This document shows positions 41,701-53,630 of a DNA stretch of 64,000 nt, piece by piece. The notes beneath the pieces are model-generated. The model saw only the letters and a list, made by a program, of their open reading frames with translations, was not told the origin of the DNA and ran no database searches. This stretch comes from Hydractinia symbiolongicarpus (Eukaryota; Cnidaria; Hydrozoa; Anthoathecata; Hydractiniidae), in assembly GCF_029227915.1 (NCBI RefSeq), contig NC_079886.1:3596001-3660000 (forward strand), read 5' to 3'. Numbering within the stretch: position 1 is the stretch's first letter; each line of letters opens with the position of its first letter. Made by a program: the position numbers and the translations under genes.

Positions 41701-44700
41701 CTTTCTAACGGTATCAGTCCGTTTCTGTTACATCGGTTGCGTCACATATTCGTACCAACATGTGTTTAGCGATATTTTTCTGATATTACTAGGTTGTATC
41801 GCTTTTAACAGTGAAACGATTGACTGTGGGACTTAATTGAACTGATTTTGGACTTTAACTTTATAAATGCAATAATTGAGAGAATTGAACTCCAAGAAAT
41901 AAAATTATTCTGAATTTGACATGATTGCTAGAACTCAGCGATTACACTGGGTGCTGTGGTAGCGCTTCATTTAAAAATGTAGATATGTAAGTCATTTTTT
42001 ACTGTGGGACCAATCCTAGCCGTTATCGCACGCTGAAGAAATTGAGACAGTTTCAAAAACTACATTTCATTGACTTTCTAACGGTGTCAGCCCGTTTGAG
42101 TTATAACAGTTGGGTCACATTTTGGTACCAACATGTATTTAGCGATATTTTTCTGATATTACTAGCTTGCATCGCTTTTAACACTGAAACAATTGACTGT
42201 GGGACTTAATTGAACTCATTTTGCACTGTGACCTAACAAATGTGGTGAATGAGACAATTGGACTCCATGAAATAACATTCTCCTTAAATTGGCATGATTG
42301 CCGGAACTCAGCGATTACACTGGGCGCTGTGGCAGCGCTTCATTTAAAAGTGTAGATATATTAGTCATTTTTTACTGTGGGACCAATCCTAGCCGTTATC
42401 GCACGCTGAAGAAATTGAGACAGTTTCAAAAACTACATTTCAACGACTTTCTAACGGTATCAGTCCGTTTCAGTTACAATGGTTGCGTCACATATTCGTA
42501 CCAACATATATTTATCGATATTTTTCTGATATTACTAGGTTGCCTCGCCTTATAAAGTGAAACGATTGACTGTGGGACTTAATTGAATTGATTTGGACTG
42601 TGAGCTTACAAATGTGATGAATGAGACAATTGGACTCCATGAAATAACATTCTTCTTAAATTGGCATGATTGCCGGAACTCAGCGATTACACTGGGCGCT
42701 GTGGTAGCGCTTCATTTAAAAATGTAGATATGTAAGTCATTTTTTACTGTGGGACCAATCCTTAGCGTTATCGCACGCTGAAGAAATTGAGACAGTTTCA
42801 AAAACTACATTTCATTGACTTTCTAACGGTGTCAGCCCGTTTGAGTTATAACAGTTGGGTCACATTTTTGTACCAACATGTATTTAGCGATATTTTGCTG
42901 ATATTACTAGGTTGCATCGCTTTTAACACTGAAACAATTGACTGTGGGACTTAATTGAACTCATTTTGGACTGTGAGCTAACAAATGTGATGACTGAGAC
43001 AATTGGACTCCATGAAGTAACATTCTCCTTAAATTGGCATGATTGCCGGAACTCAGCGATTACACTGGGCGCTGTGGCAGCGCTTCATTTAAAAGTGTAG
43101 ATATATTAGTCATTTTTTACTGTGGGACCAATCCTAGCCGTTATCGCACTCTGAAGAAATTGAGACAGTTTCAAAAACTACATTTCATTGATTTTCTAAC
43201 GGTATCAGTCCGTTTCAGTTACAACGGCGGCGTCACATATTTGTACCAACATATATTTATCGATATTTTTATGATATTACTAGGTTGCCTCGCCTTAAAA
43301 AGTGAAACGATTGACTGTGGGACTTAATTGAACTGATTTGGACTGTGAGCTTACAAATGTGATGAATGAGACAATTGGACTCCATGAAATAACATTCTTC
43401 TTAAATTGGCATGATTGCCGGAACTCAGCGATTACACTGGGCGCTGTGGTAGCGCTTCATTTAAAAATGTAGATATGTAAGTCATTTTTTACTGTGGGAC
43501 CAATCCTAGCCGTTATCGCACGCTGAAGAAATTGAGACAGTTTCAAAAACTACATTTCATTGACTTTCTAACGGTGTCAGCTCCTTTGAGTTATAACAGT
43601 TGGGTCACATTTTTGTACCAACATGTATTTAGCGATATTTTTCTGATATTACTAGGTTGCATCGCTTTTAACACTGAAACAATTGACTGTGGGACTTAAT
43701 TGAACTCATTTTGGACTGTGACCTAACAAATGTGATGACTGAGACAATTGGACTCCATGAAATAACATTCTCCTTAAATTGGCATGATTGCCGGAACTCA
43801 GCGATTACACTGGGCGCTGTGGCAGCGCTTCATTTAAAAGTGTAGATATATTAGTCATTTTTTACTGTGGGACCAATCCTAGCCGTTATCGCACGCTGAA
43901 GAAATTGAGACAGTTTCAAAAACTACATTTCATTGATTTTCTAACGGTATCAGTCCGTTTCAGTTACAACGGTTGCGTCACATATTCGTACCAACATATA
44001 TTTATCGATATTTTTATGATATTACTAGGTTGCCTCGCCTTAAAAAGTGAAACGATTGACTGTGGGACTTAATTGAACTGATTTGGACTGTGAGCTTACA
44101 AATGTGATGAATGAGACAATTGGACTCCATGAAATAACATTCTTCTTAAATTGGCATGATTGCCGGAACTCAGCGATTACACTGGGCGCTGTGGTAGCGC
44201 TTCATTTAAAAATGTAGATATGTAAGTCATTTTTTACTGTGGGACCAATCCTAGCCGTTATCGCACGCTGAAGAAATTGAGACAGTATCAAAAACTACAT
44301 TTCATTGACTTTCTAACGGTGTCAGCCCGTTTGAGTTATAACAGTTGGGTCACATTTTTGTACCAACATGTATTTAGCGATATTTTTCTGATATTACTAG
44401 GTTGCATCGCTTTTAACACTGAAACAATTGACTGTGGGACTTAATTGAACTCATTTTGGACTGTGACCTAACAAATGTGATAAAGGAGACAATTGGACTC
44501 CATGAAATAACATTCTCCTTAAATTGGCATGATTGCCGGAACTCAGCGATTACACTTGGCGCTGTGGCAGCGCCTCATTTAAAAGTGTAGATATATTAGT
44601 CATTTTTTACTGTGGGACCAATCCTAGCCGTTATCGCACGCTGAAGAAATTGAGACAGTTTCAAAAACTACATTTCATTGATTTTCTAACGGTATCAGTC

Positions 44701-45560
44701 CGTTTCAGTTACAACGGTTGCGTCACATATTCGTACCAACATATATTTATCAATATTTTTATGATATTGCTAGGTTGCCTCGCCTTAAAAAGTGAAACGA
44801 TTGACTGTGGGACTTAATTGAACTGATTTGGACTGTGAGCTTACAAATGTGATGAATGAGACAATTGGACTCCATGAAATAACATTCTTCTTAAATTGGC
44901 ATGATTGCCGGAACTCAGCGATTACACTGGGCGCTGTGGTAGCGCTTCATTGAAAAATGTAGATATGTAAGTCATTTTTTACTGTGGGACCAATCCTAGC
45001 CGTTCTCGCACGCTGAAGAAATTGAGACAGTTTCAAAAACTACATTTCATTGACTTTCTAACGGTGTCAGCCCGTTTGAGTTATAACAGTTGGGTCACAT
45101 TTTTGTACCAACATGTATTTAGCGATATTTTTCTGATATTACTAGGTTGCATCGCTTTTAACACTGAAACAATTGACTGTGGGACTTAATTGAACTCATT
45201 TTGGACTGTGACCTAACAAATGTGATGACTGAGACAATTGGACTCCATGAAATAACATTCTCCTTAAATTGGCATGATTGCCGGAACTCAGCGATTACAC
45301 TGGGCGCTGTGGCAGCGCTTCATTTAAAAGTGTAGATATATTAGTCATTTTTTACTGTGGGACCAATCCTATCCGTTATCGCACGCTGAAGAAATTGAGA
45401 CAGTTTCAAAAACTACATTTCATTGACTTTCTAACGGTATCAGTCCGTTTCTGTTACAACGGTTGTGTCACATATTCGTACCAACATGTGTTTAGCGATA
45501 TTTTTCTGATATTACTAGGTTGCATCGCTTTTAACAGTGAAACGATTGAATGTGGGATTT
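38200..45560 (+). repeat. Regular dimer array (745/746 bp), about nine to ten units
   Basis: A phase point inside the dimer falls at 38571, 39316, 40062, 40807, 41552, 42298, 43043, 43788, 44533 and 45278. The steps of 745 or 746 bp depend on whether one monomer has 'gatttggactg' (1-bp deletion) or 'gattttggact'. One monomer carries 'gtgtcagcccgtttgag' and 'gttataacagttgggtc'. The other carries 'gcgctgtggcagcgc' and usually 'caacatatatttatcgat'. Dimers at 39316 and 41552 share 'cctatccgttatcg' and a 'gtgtttagcgat' variant, which adds a three-dimer (2,236-bp) order. This is the most regular part of the window. Confidence 0.92.
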
Positions 45561-48362
45561 AATTGAACTGATTTTGGACTTTAACTTTATAAGTGTGATA
45601 ATTGAGAAAATTCCACTCCAAGAAATAACAATGTTCTGAATTTGACATGATTGCTAGAACTCAGCGATTACACTGGGCGCTGTGGTAGCGCTTTATTTAA
45701 AGTTGTAGATAAAGAACTCATTTTTTACTGTACGACCAATCCTAGCCGTTATCGCACGCTGAAGAAATAGAAACAGTTTCAAAAACTATATTTCATTGAC
45801 TTTCTAACGGTATCAGTCCTTTTCAGTTACAACGGTTGCGTCACATATTCGTACCAACATGTATTTAGCGATATTTTTCTAATATTACTAGGTTGCATCG
45901 TTTTTAACACTGAAACGATTGACTGTGGGACTTAATTGAACTGATTTTGGACTGTGAGCTTACAAATGTGATGAATGAGACAATTGCACTCCATGCAATA
46001 ACATTCTTCTTAAATTGGCATGACTGACGGAACTCAGCGATTAAACTGGGCGCTGTGGTAGCGCTTCATTTAAAAATGTAGATATATAAGTCATTTTTTA
46101 ATGTGGGACCAATCCTAGCCGTTATCGCACGCTGAAGAAATACAGACAGTTTCAAAAACTACATTTAGTTGACTTTCTATCGGTATCAGTCCGTTTCTGT
46201 TACTACGGTTGCGTCACATATTCGTACCAACATGTATTTAGCGATATTTCTCTGATATTACTAGGTTGCATCGCTTTTAACAGTGAAACGATTGACTGCA
46301 GGACTTAATTGAACTGATTTTGGACTTTAACTTTATAAATGTGATAATTGAAACCATTGGACTCCATGAAATAACATTCTTCTTAAATTAGCATGATTGA
46401 CTGAACTCAGCGATTACACTGGGCGCTGTGGTAGCGCTTCATTTAAAAATGCACATAAATAAGTCATTTTTTACTGTAGGACCAATCCTAGCCGTTTTCG
46501 CACGCTGAAGAAATTGAGACAGTTTCAAAAACTACATTTCATTGATTTTCTAACGGTATCAGTCCGTTTCAGTTACAACGGTTGCGTCACATATTCGTAC
46601 CAACATATATTTATCAATATTTTTATGATATTGCTAGGTTGCCTCGCCTTAAAAAGTGAAACGATTGACTGTGGGACTTAATTGAACTGATTTGGACTGT
46701 GAGCTTACAAATGTGATGAATGAGACAATTGGACTCCATGAAATAACATTCTTCTTAAATTGGCATGATTGCCGGAACTCAGCGATTACACTGGGCGCTG
46801 TGGTAGCGCTTCATTGAAAAATGTAGATATGTAAGTCATTTTTTACTGTGGGACCAATCCTAGCCGTTCTCGCACGCTGAAGAAATTGAGACAGTTTCAA
46901 AAACTACATTTCATTGACTTTCTAACGGTGTCAGCCCGTTTGAGTTATAACAGTTGGGTCACATTTTTGTACCAACATGTATTTAGCGATATTTTTCTGA
47001 TATTACTAGGTTGCATCGCTTTTAACACTGAAACAATTGACTGTGGGACTTAATTGAACTCATTTTGGACTGTGACCTAACAAATGTGATGACTGAGACA
47101 ATTGGACTCCATGAAATAACATTCTCCTTAAATTGGCATGATTGCCGGAACTCAGCGATTACACTGGGCGCTGTGGCAGCGCTTCATTTAAAAGTGTAGA
47201 TATATTAGTCATTTTTTACTGTGGGACCAATCCTATCCGTTATCGCACGCTGAAGAAATTGAGACAGTTTCAAAAACTACATTTCATTGACTTTCTAACG
47301 GTATCAGTCCGTTTCTGTTACAACGGTTGTGTCACATATTCGTACCAACATGTGTTTAGCGATATTTTTCTGATATTACTAGGTTGCATCGCTTTTAACA
47401 GTGAAACGATTGAATGTGGGATTTAATTGAACTGATTTTGGACTTTAACTTTATAAGTGTGATAATTGAGAAAATTCCACTCCAAGAAATAACAATCTTC
47501 TGAATTTGACATGATTGCTAGAACTCAGCGATTACACTGGGCGCTGTGGTAGCGCTTTATTTAAAGTTGTAGATAAAGAACTCATTTTTTACTGTACGAC
47601 CAATCCTAGCCGTTATCGCACGCTGAAGAAATAGAAACAGTTTCAAAAACTATATTTCATTGACTTTCTAACGGTATCAGTCCTTTTCAGTTACAACGGT
47701 TGCGTCACATATTCGTACCAACATGTATTTAGCGATATTTTTCTAATATTACTAGGTTGCATCGTTTTTAACACTGAAACGATTGACTGTGGGACTTAAT
47801 TGAACTGATTTTGGACTGTGAGCTTACAAATGTGATGAATGAGACAATTGCACTCCATGCAATAACATTCTTCTTAAATTGGCATGACTGACGGAACTCA
47901 GCGATTAAACTGGGCGCTGTGGTAGCGCTTCATTTAAAAATGTAGATATATAAGTCATTTTTTAATGTGGGACCAATCCTAGCCGTTATCGCACGCTGAA
48001 GAAATACAGACAGTTTCAAAAACTACATTTAGTTGACTTTCTATCGGTATCAGTCCGTTTCTGTTACTACGGTTGCGTCACATATTCGTACCAACATGTA
48101 TTTAGCGATATTTCTCTGATATTACTAGGTTGCATCGCTTTTAACAGTGAAACGATTGACTGCAGGACTTAATTGAACTGATTTTGGACTTTAACTTTAT
48201 AAATGTGATAATTGAAACCATTGGACTCCATGAAATAACATTCTTCTTAAATTAGCATGATTGACTGAACTCAGCGATTACACTGGGCGCTGTGGTAGCG
48301 CTTCATTTAAAAATGCACATAAATAAGTCATTTTTTACTGTAGGACCAATCCTAGCCGTTTT
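44635..48362 (+). repeat. Near-perfect 1,864-bp pentamer tandem duplication
   Basis: 44,635-46,498 is followed by 46,499-48,362, and the two copies are almost identical. Anchors at exactly 1,864 bp include 'atcaatatttttatgat' (44749 and 46613), 'gttctcgcacgctg' (45002 and 46866) and 'cctatccgttatcg' (45368 and 47232). The only mismatch I noticed is G at 45633 against C at 47497. The left copy contains the end of the dimer array, so the event is later than dimer amplification. It may be the youngest event in the window, or an assembly duplication. Confidence 0.9.
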
Positions 48363-51300
48363 CGCACGCTGAAGAAATTGAGACAGTTTCAAAAACTACA
48401 TTTCATTGACTTTCTAACGGTATCAGTCCGTTTCTGTTACAACGATTGCGTGACATATTCGTACCAACATGTGTTTAGTGATATTTTTCTGATATTACTA
48501 GGTTGTATCGCTTTTAACAGTGAAACGATTGACTGTGGGGCTTAATTGAACTGATTTTGGACTTTAACATTATAAGTGTGATAATTAAGACAATTGAACT
48601 CCAAGAAATAACAATGTTCTGAATTTGACATGATTGCTAGAACTCAGCGATTACACTTGGCGCTGTGGCAGCGCTTCATTTAAAAATGCAGATAAATAAG
48701 TCATTTTTTACTGTAGGACCAATTCTAGCTGTTACGCACGCTGAAGAAATAGAGACAGTTTCAAAAACTACATTTCATTTCCTTTCTAACGGTATCAGTC
48801 CGTTTCAGTTACAACGGGTGCGTCACATATTCGTACCAACATGTGTTTAGCGATAGTTTTCTGATATTACTAGGTTGTATCGCTTTTAACAGTTAAACGA
48901 TTGACTGCAGGACTTAATTGAACTGATTTTGGACTGTGAGCTTACAAATGTGATGAATGAGACAATTGGACTCCATGCAATAACATTCTTCTTAAATTGG
49001 CATGACTGACGGAACTCAGCGATTACACTGGGCACTGTGGTAGCGCTTCATTTAAAAATGCACATAAATAAGTCATTTTTTACTGTAGGACCAAGCCTAG
49101 CCGTTTTCGCACGCTGAAGAAATTGAGACAGTTTCAAAAACTACATTTCATTGACTTTCTAACGGTATCAGTCCGTTTCTGTTGCAACGGTTGCGTCACA
49201 TATTCGTACCAACATGTGTTTAGTGATATTTTTCTGATATTACTAGGTTGTATCGCTTTTGACAGTGAAACGATTGACTGTGGGGCTTAATTGAACTGAT
49301 TTTGGACTTTAACTTTATAAGTGTGATAATTGAGACAATTGCACTCCATGAAATAACATTCTCCTTAAATTGGCATTATTGCCGGTACTCAGCGATTACA
49401 CTGGGCGCTGTGGTAGCGCTTCATTTAAAGGTGTAGATATATTAGTCATTTTTTACTGTGGGACCAATCTTAGCCGTTATCCCACGCTGAAGAAATAGAG
49501 ACAGTTTCAAAAACCTCATTTCATTGACTTTCTAACGGTATCAGTCCGTTTCTGTTACAACGATTGCGTCACATATTCGTACCAACATGTGTTTAGCGAT
49601 AGTTTTCTGATATTACTAGGTTGTATCGCTTTTAACAGTGAAACGATTGACTGTGGGACTTAATTGAAGTGATTTTGGAATTTAACTTTATAAGTGTGAT
49701 AATTAAGACAATTGAACTCCAAGAAATAACAATGTTCTGAATTTGACATGATTGCTAGAACTCAGCGATTACACTTGGCGCTGTGGTAGCGCTTCATTTA
49801 AAAATGCAGATAAATAAGTCATTCTTTACTGTAGGACCAATTCTAGCTGTTATCGCACGCTGAAGAAATAGAGACAGTTTCAAAAACTACATTTCATTTC
49901 CTTTCTAACGGTATCAGTCCGTTTCAGTTACAACGGTTGCGTCACATATTCGTACCAACATGTGTTTAGCGATATTTTTCTGATATTACTAGGTTGTATC
50001 GCTTTTAACAGTGAAACGATTGACTGTGGGACTTACTTGAACTGATTTTGGACTTTAACTTTATAAATATTATAATTGAAACAATTGGACTCCATGCAAT
50101 AACATTCTTCTTAAATTGGCATGATTGACGGAACTCAGCGATTACACTGCGCGCTGTGGTAGCGCTTCATTTAAAAATGTAGATATGTAAGTCATTTTTT
50201 TGTGTGGGGACAATCCTAGCCGTTATCGCACGCTGAAGAAATTGTGACAGTTAAAAAACTACATTTCATTGACTTTCTAACGGTATCAGTTCGTCTCAGT
50301 TACAACGGTTGCGTCACATATTCGTACCAACATGTATTCAGCGATATTTTTCTGATATTACTAGGTTGTATCGCTTTTAACAGTGAAACGATTGACTGTG
50401 GGACTTAATTGAACTGATTTTGGACTTTAACTTTATAAGTGTGATAATTGAGACAATTAGCCTCCAAGAAATAACAATGTTCTGAATTTGACATGATTGC
50501 TAGAACTCAGCGATTACACTGGGGGCTGTGATAGCGCTTCATTTAAAAATGCAGATAAATTAGTCATTTTTTACTGTAGGACCAATCCTAGCTGTTATCG
50601 TACGCTGAAGAAAAAGAGACAGTTTTAAAAACTACATTTCATTGACTTTCTAACGGTATCAATCCGTTTCAGTTACAACGGTTGCGTCACAAATTCGTAC
50701 CAACATATATTTATCCATATTTTTCTGATATTACTAGGTTGCCTCGCCTTAAACAGTGAAACGATTGACTATGGGACTTAATTGAACTGATTTTGGACTG
50801 TGAGCTTACAAATGTGATGAATGAGACAATTGGACTCCATGCAATAACATTCTTCTTAAATTGGCATGATTGACGGAACTCAGCGATTAAACTGGGCGCT
50901 GTGGTAGCGCTTCATTTAAAAATGTAGATATATAAGTCATTTTTTAATGTGGGACCAATCCTTGCCGTTATCGCACGCTGAAGAAATACAGACAGTTTCA
51001 CAAACTACATTTAGTTGACTTTCTATCGGTATCAGTCCGTTTCTGTTACTACGGTTGCGTCACATATTCGTACCAACATGTATTAAGCGATATTTCTCTG
51101 ATATTACTAGGTTGCATCGCTTTTAACAGTGAAACGATTGACTGCAGGACTTAATTGAACTAATTTTGGACTTTAACTTTATAAATGTGATAATTGAGAC
51201 AATTGGACTCCAAGAAATAACAATGTTTTGAATTTGAAATGATTGCTAGAACACAGCAATTACACTGGGCGTTGTGGTAGCGCTTCATTTAAAAATGCAA

Positions 51301-53630
51301 ATAAATAAGTCATTTTTTACTGTATAACCAATCCTAGCCGTTATCGCACGCTGAAGAAATAGAGAGAGTTTCAATAACTACATTTCTTTGACTTTCTAAC
51401 GGTATCAGTCCGCTTCAGTTACAACGGTTGCGTCACTTATTCGTACCAACATTTATTTAGCGATATTTTTCTGATATTACTAGGTTGCATCGCTTTTAAC
51501 AGTGAAACGATTGACTGTGTGATTTAATTGAACTGATTTTGGACTGTGACCTTACAAATGTGATGAATGAGACAATTGGACTACATGAATTACCATTCTT
51601 CTTAAATTGGCATGATTGACGGAACTCAGCGATTACACTGGGCGCTGTGGTACAGCTTCATTTAATAATGTAGATAAATAAGTCACTTTTTACTGTGGGT
51701 CCAATCCTACCCGTTATCGCACGCTGAAGAAATTGAGACAGTTTCAGAAACTACATTTCATTGACTTTCTAACGGTATCAGTCCGTTTCAGTTACAACGG
51801 TTGCGTCACATATTCGTACCAACATATATTTTTCGATATTTTTCTGATATTACTAGGTTGCCTCGCCTTAAACAGTGAAACGATTGACTGTGGGACTTAA
51901 TTGAACTGATTTTGGACTTTAACTTTATAAGTGTGATAATTGAGACAATTGGACACCAAGAAATAACAATGTTCTGAATTTGAAATGATTGCTAGAACTC
52001 AGCGATTACACTGGGCGCTGTGGTAGCGCTTCATTTAAAAATGCAGATAAATAAGTCATTTTTACTGTAGGACCAATCCTAGCTGTTATCGCACGCTGAA
52101 GAAATAGAGACAGTTTCAAAAACTACATTTCATTGACTTTTTAACGGTATCAATCCGTTTCAGTTACAACGGTTGCGTCACATATTTGTACCAACATATA
52201 TTTATCGATATTTTTCTGATATTACTAGGTTGCCTCGCCTTAAACAATGAAACGATTGACTGTGGGTCTTAATTGAACTGATTTTGGACTGTGAGCTTAC
52301 AAATGTGATGAATGAGACAATTGGATTCCATGAAATAACATTCTTCTTAAATTGGCATGATTGCCGGAACTCAGCGATTAAAATGAGCGCTGTGGCAGCG
52401 CTTTATTTAAAAATGTAGATAAATAACTCATTTTTTACTGTAGGACCAATCCTAGCCGTTATCGCACGCTGAAGAAATTGAGACAGTTTCAAAAACTACA
52501 TTTCATTGACTTTCTAACGGTATCAGTCCGTTTCAGATACAACAGTTGCGTCAAATATTCGTACCAACATGGTATTTAGCGATATTTTTCTGATATTACT
52601 AGGTTGCATCGCTTTAAACAGTGAAACGATTGACTGTAGGACTTACTTGAACTGATTTTGGACTTTAACTTTATAAATGTGATAATTGAAACAATTGGAC
52701 TCCCTGAAATAACATTCTTCTTAAATTAGCATGATTGACGGAACTCAGCAATTACACTGGGCGCTGTTGTAGCGCTTCATTTAAAAATGTAGATATGTAA
52801 GTCATTTTTTACTGTGGGACCAATCCTAGCCGTTAACGCACGCTGAAAAAATTGAGACAGTTTCAAAAACTACATTTCATTGAATTTCTAACGGTGTCAG
52901 CCCGTTTGAGTTATGACAGTTGGATCACATTTTTGTACCAACATATATTTATCGATATTTTTCTGATATTACTAGGTTGCCTCGCCTTAAACAGTGAAAC
53001 GATTGACTGTGGGTCTTAATTGAACTGATTTTGGACTGTGAGCTTACAAATGTGATGAATGAGACAATTGGATTCCATGAAATAACATTCTTCTTAAATT
53101 GGCATGATTGCCGGAACTCAGCGATTAAAATGAGCGCTGTGGTAGCGCTTTATTTAAAAAAGTAAATAAATAACTTATTTTTTACTGTAGGACCAATCCT
53201 AACCGTTATCGCACGCTGAAGAAATTGAGACAGTTTCAAAAACTACATTTCATTGACTTTCTAACGGTATCAGTCCGTTTCAGTTACAACATTTGCGTCA
53301 AATATTCGTACCAACATGGTATTTAGCGATATTTTTCTGATATTACTAGGTTGCATCGCTTTTAACAGTGAAACGATTGACTGTAGGACTTACTTGAACT
53401 GATTTTGGACTTTAACTTTATAAATGTGATAATTGAAACAATTGGACTCCATGAAATAACATTCTTCTTAAATTAGCATGATTGACGGAACTCAGCAATT
53501 ACACTGGGCCCTGTGGTAGCGCTTCATTTAAAAATGTAGATATGTAAGTCATTTTTTACTGTGGGACCAATCCTAGCCGTTAACGCACGCTGAAGAAATT
53601 GAGACAGTTTCAAAAACTACATTTCATTGA
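48363..53630 (+). repeat. Mixed satellite stretch with weak dimer and trimer echoes
   Basis: About 14 monomers with no dominant unit. Partial echoes are a trimer lag (48.57-48.87 against 49.69-49.99 kb, sharing 'ttacacttggcgctgtgg'), a copy near 51.0 kb of the 'gttactacggttgcgtc' monomer from 46.2 and 48.06 kb, and a 747-bp dimer lag (52.2-52.95 against 52.95-53.69 kb) marked by 'gggtcttaattgaac' and 'attaaaatgagcgctg'. The extra base in 'caacatggtatttagcg' first appears here (near 52566). No non-satellite sequence was seen. Confidence 0.7.
53133..53149. repeat. Extended inverted repeat agcgct-gtggt-agcgct
   Basis: In the 'aaaatgagcgctg' subfamily the usual five-base arms become six-base arms, each of which is itself the palindrome agcgct, so the element is both a direct and an inverted repeat. 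The same form occurs at 57240-57256 and near 59104, 61343 and 63208. It is a subfamily feature of the right-hand part of the array. Confidence 0.6.

Noticed and set aside
38571-47426. Recurring 94-codon open frames about every 745 bp, with similar predicted peptides, suggesting a gene family
   Set aside because: They recur because the dimer recurs. The monomer length (373) is not a multiple of three, frames close within about 285 bp, stop positions come from the repeat itself, and no start context, splice pattern or known domain is visible.
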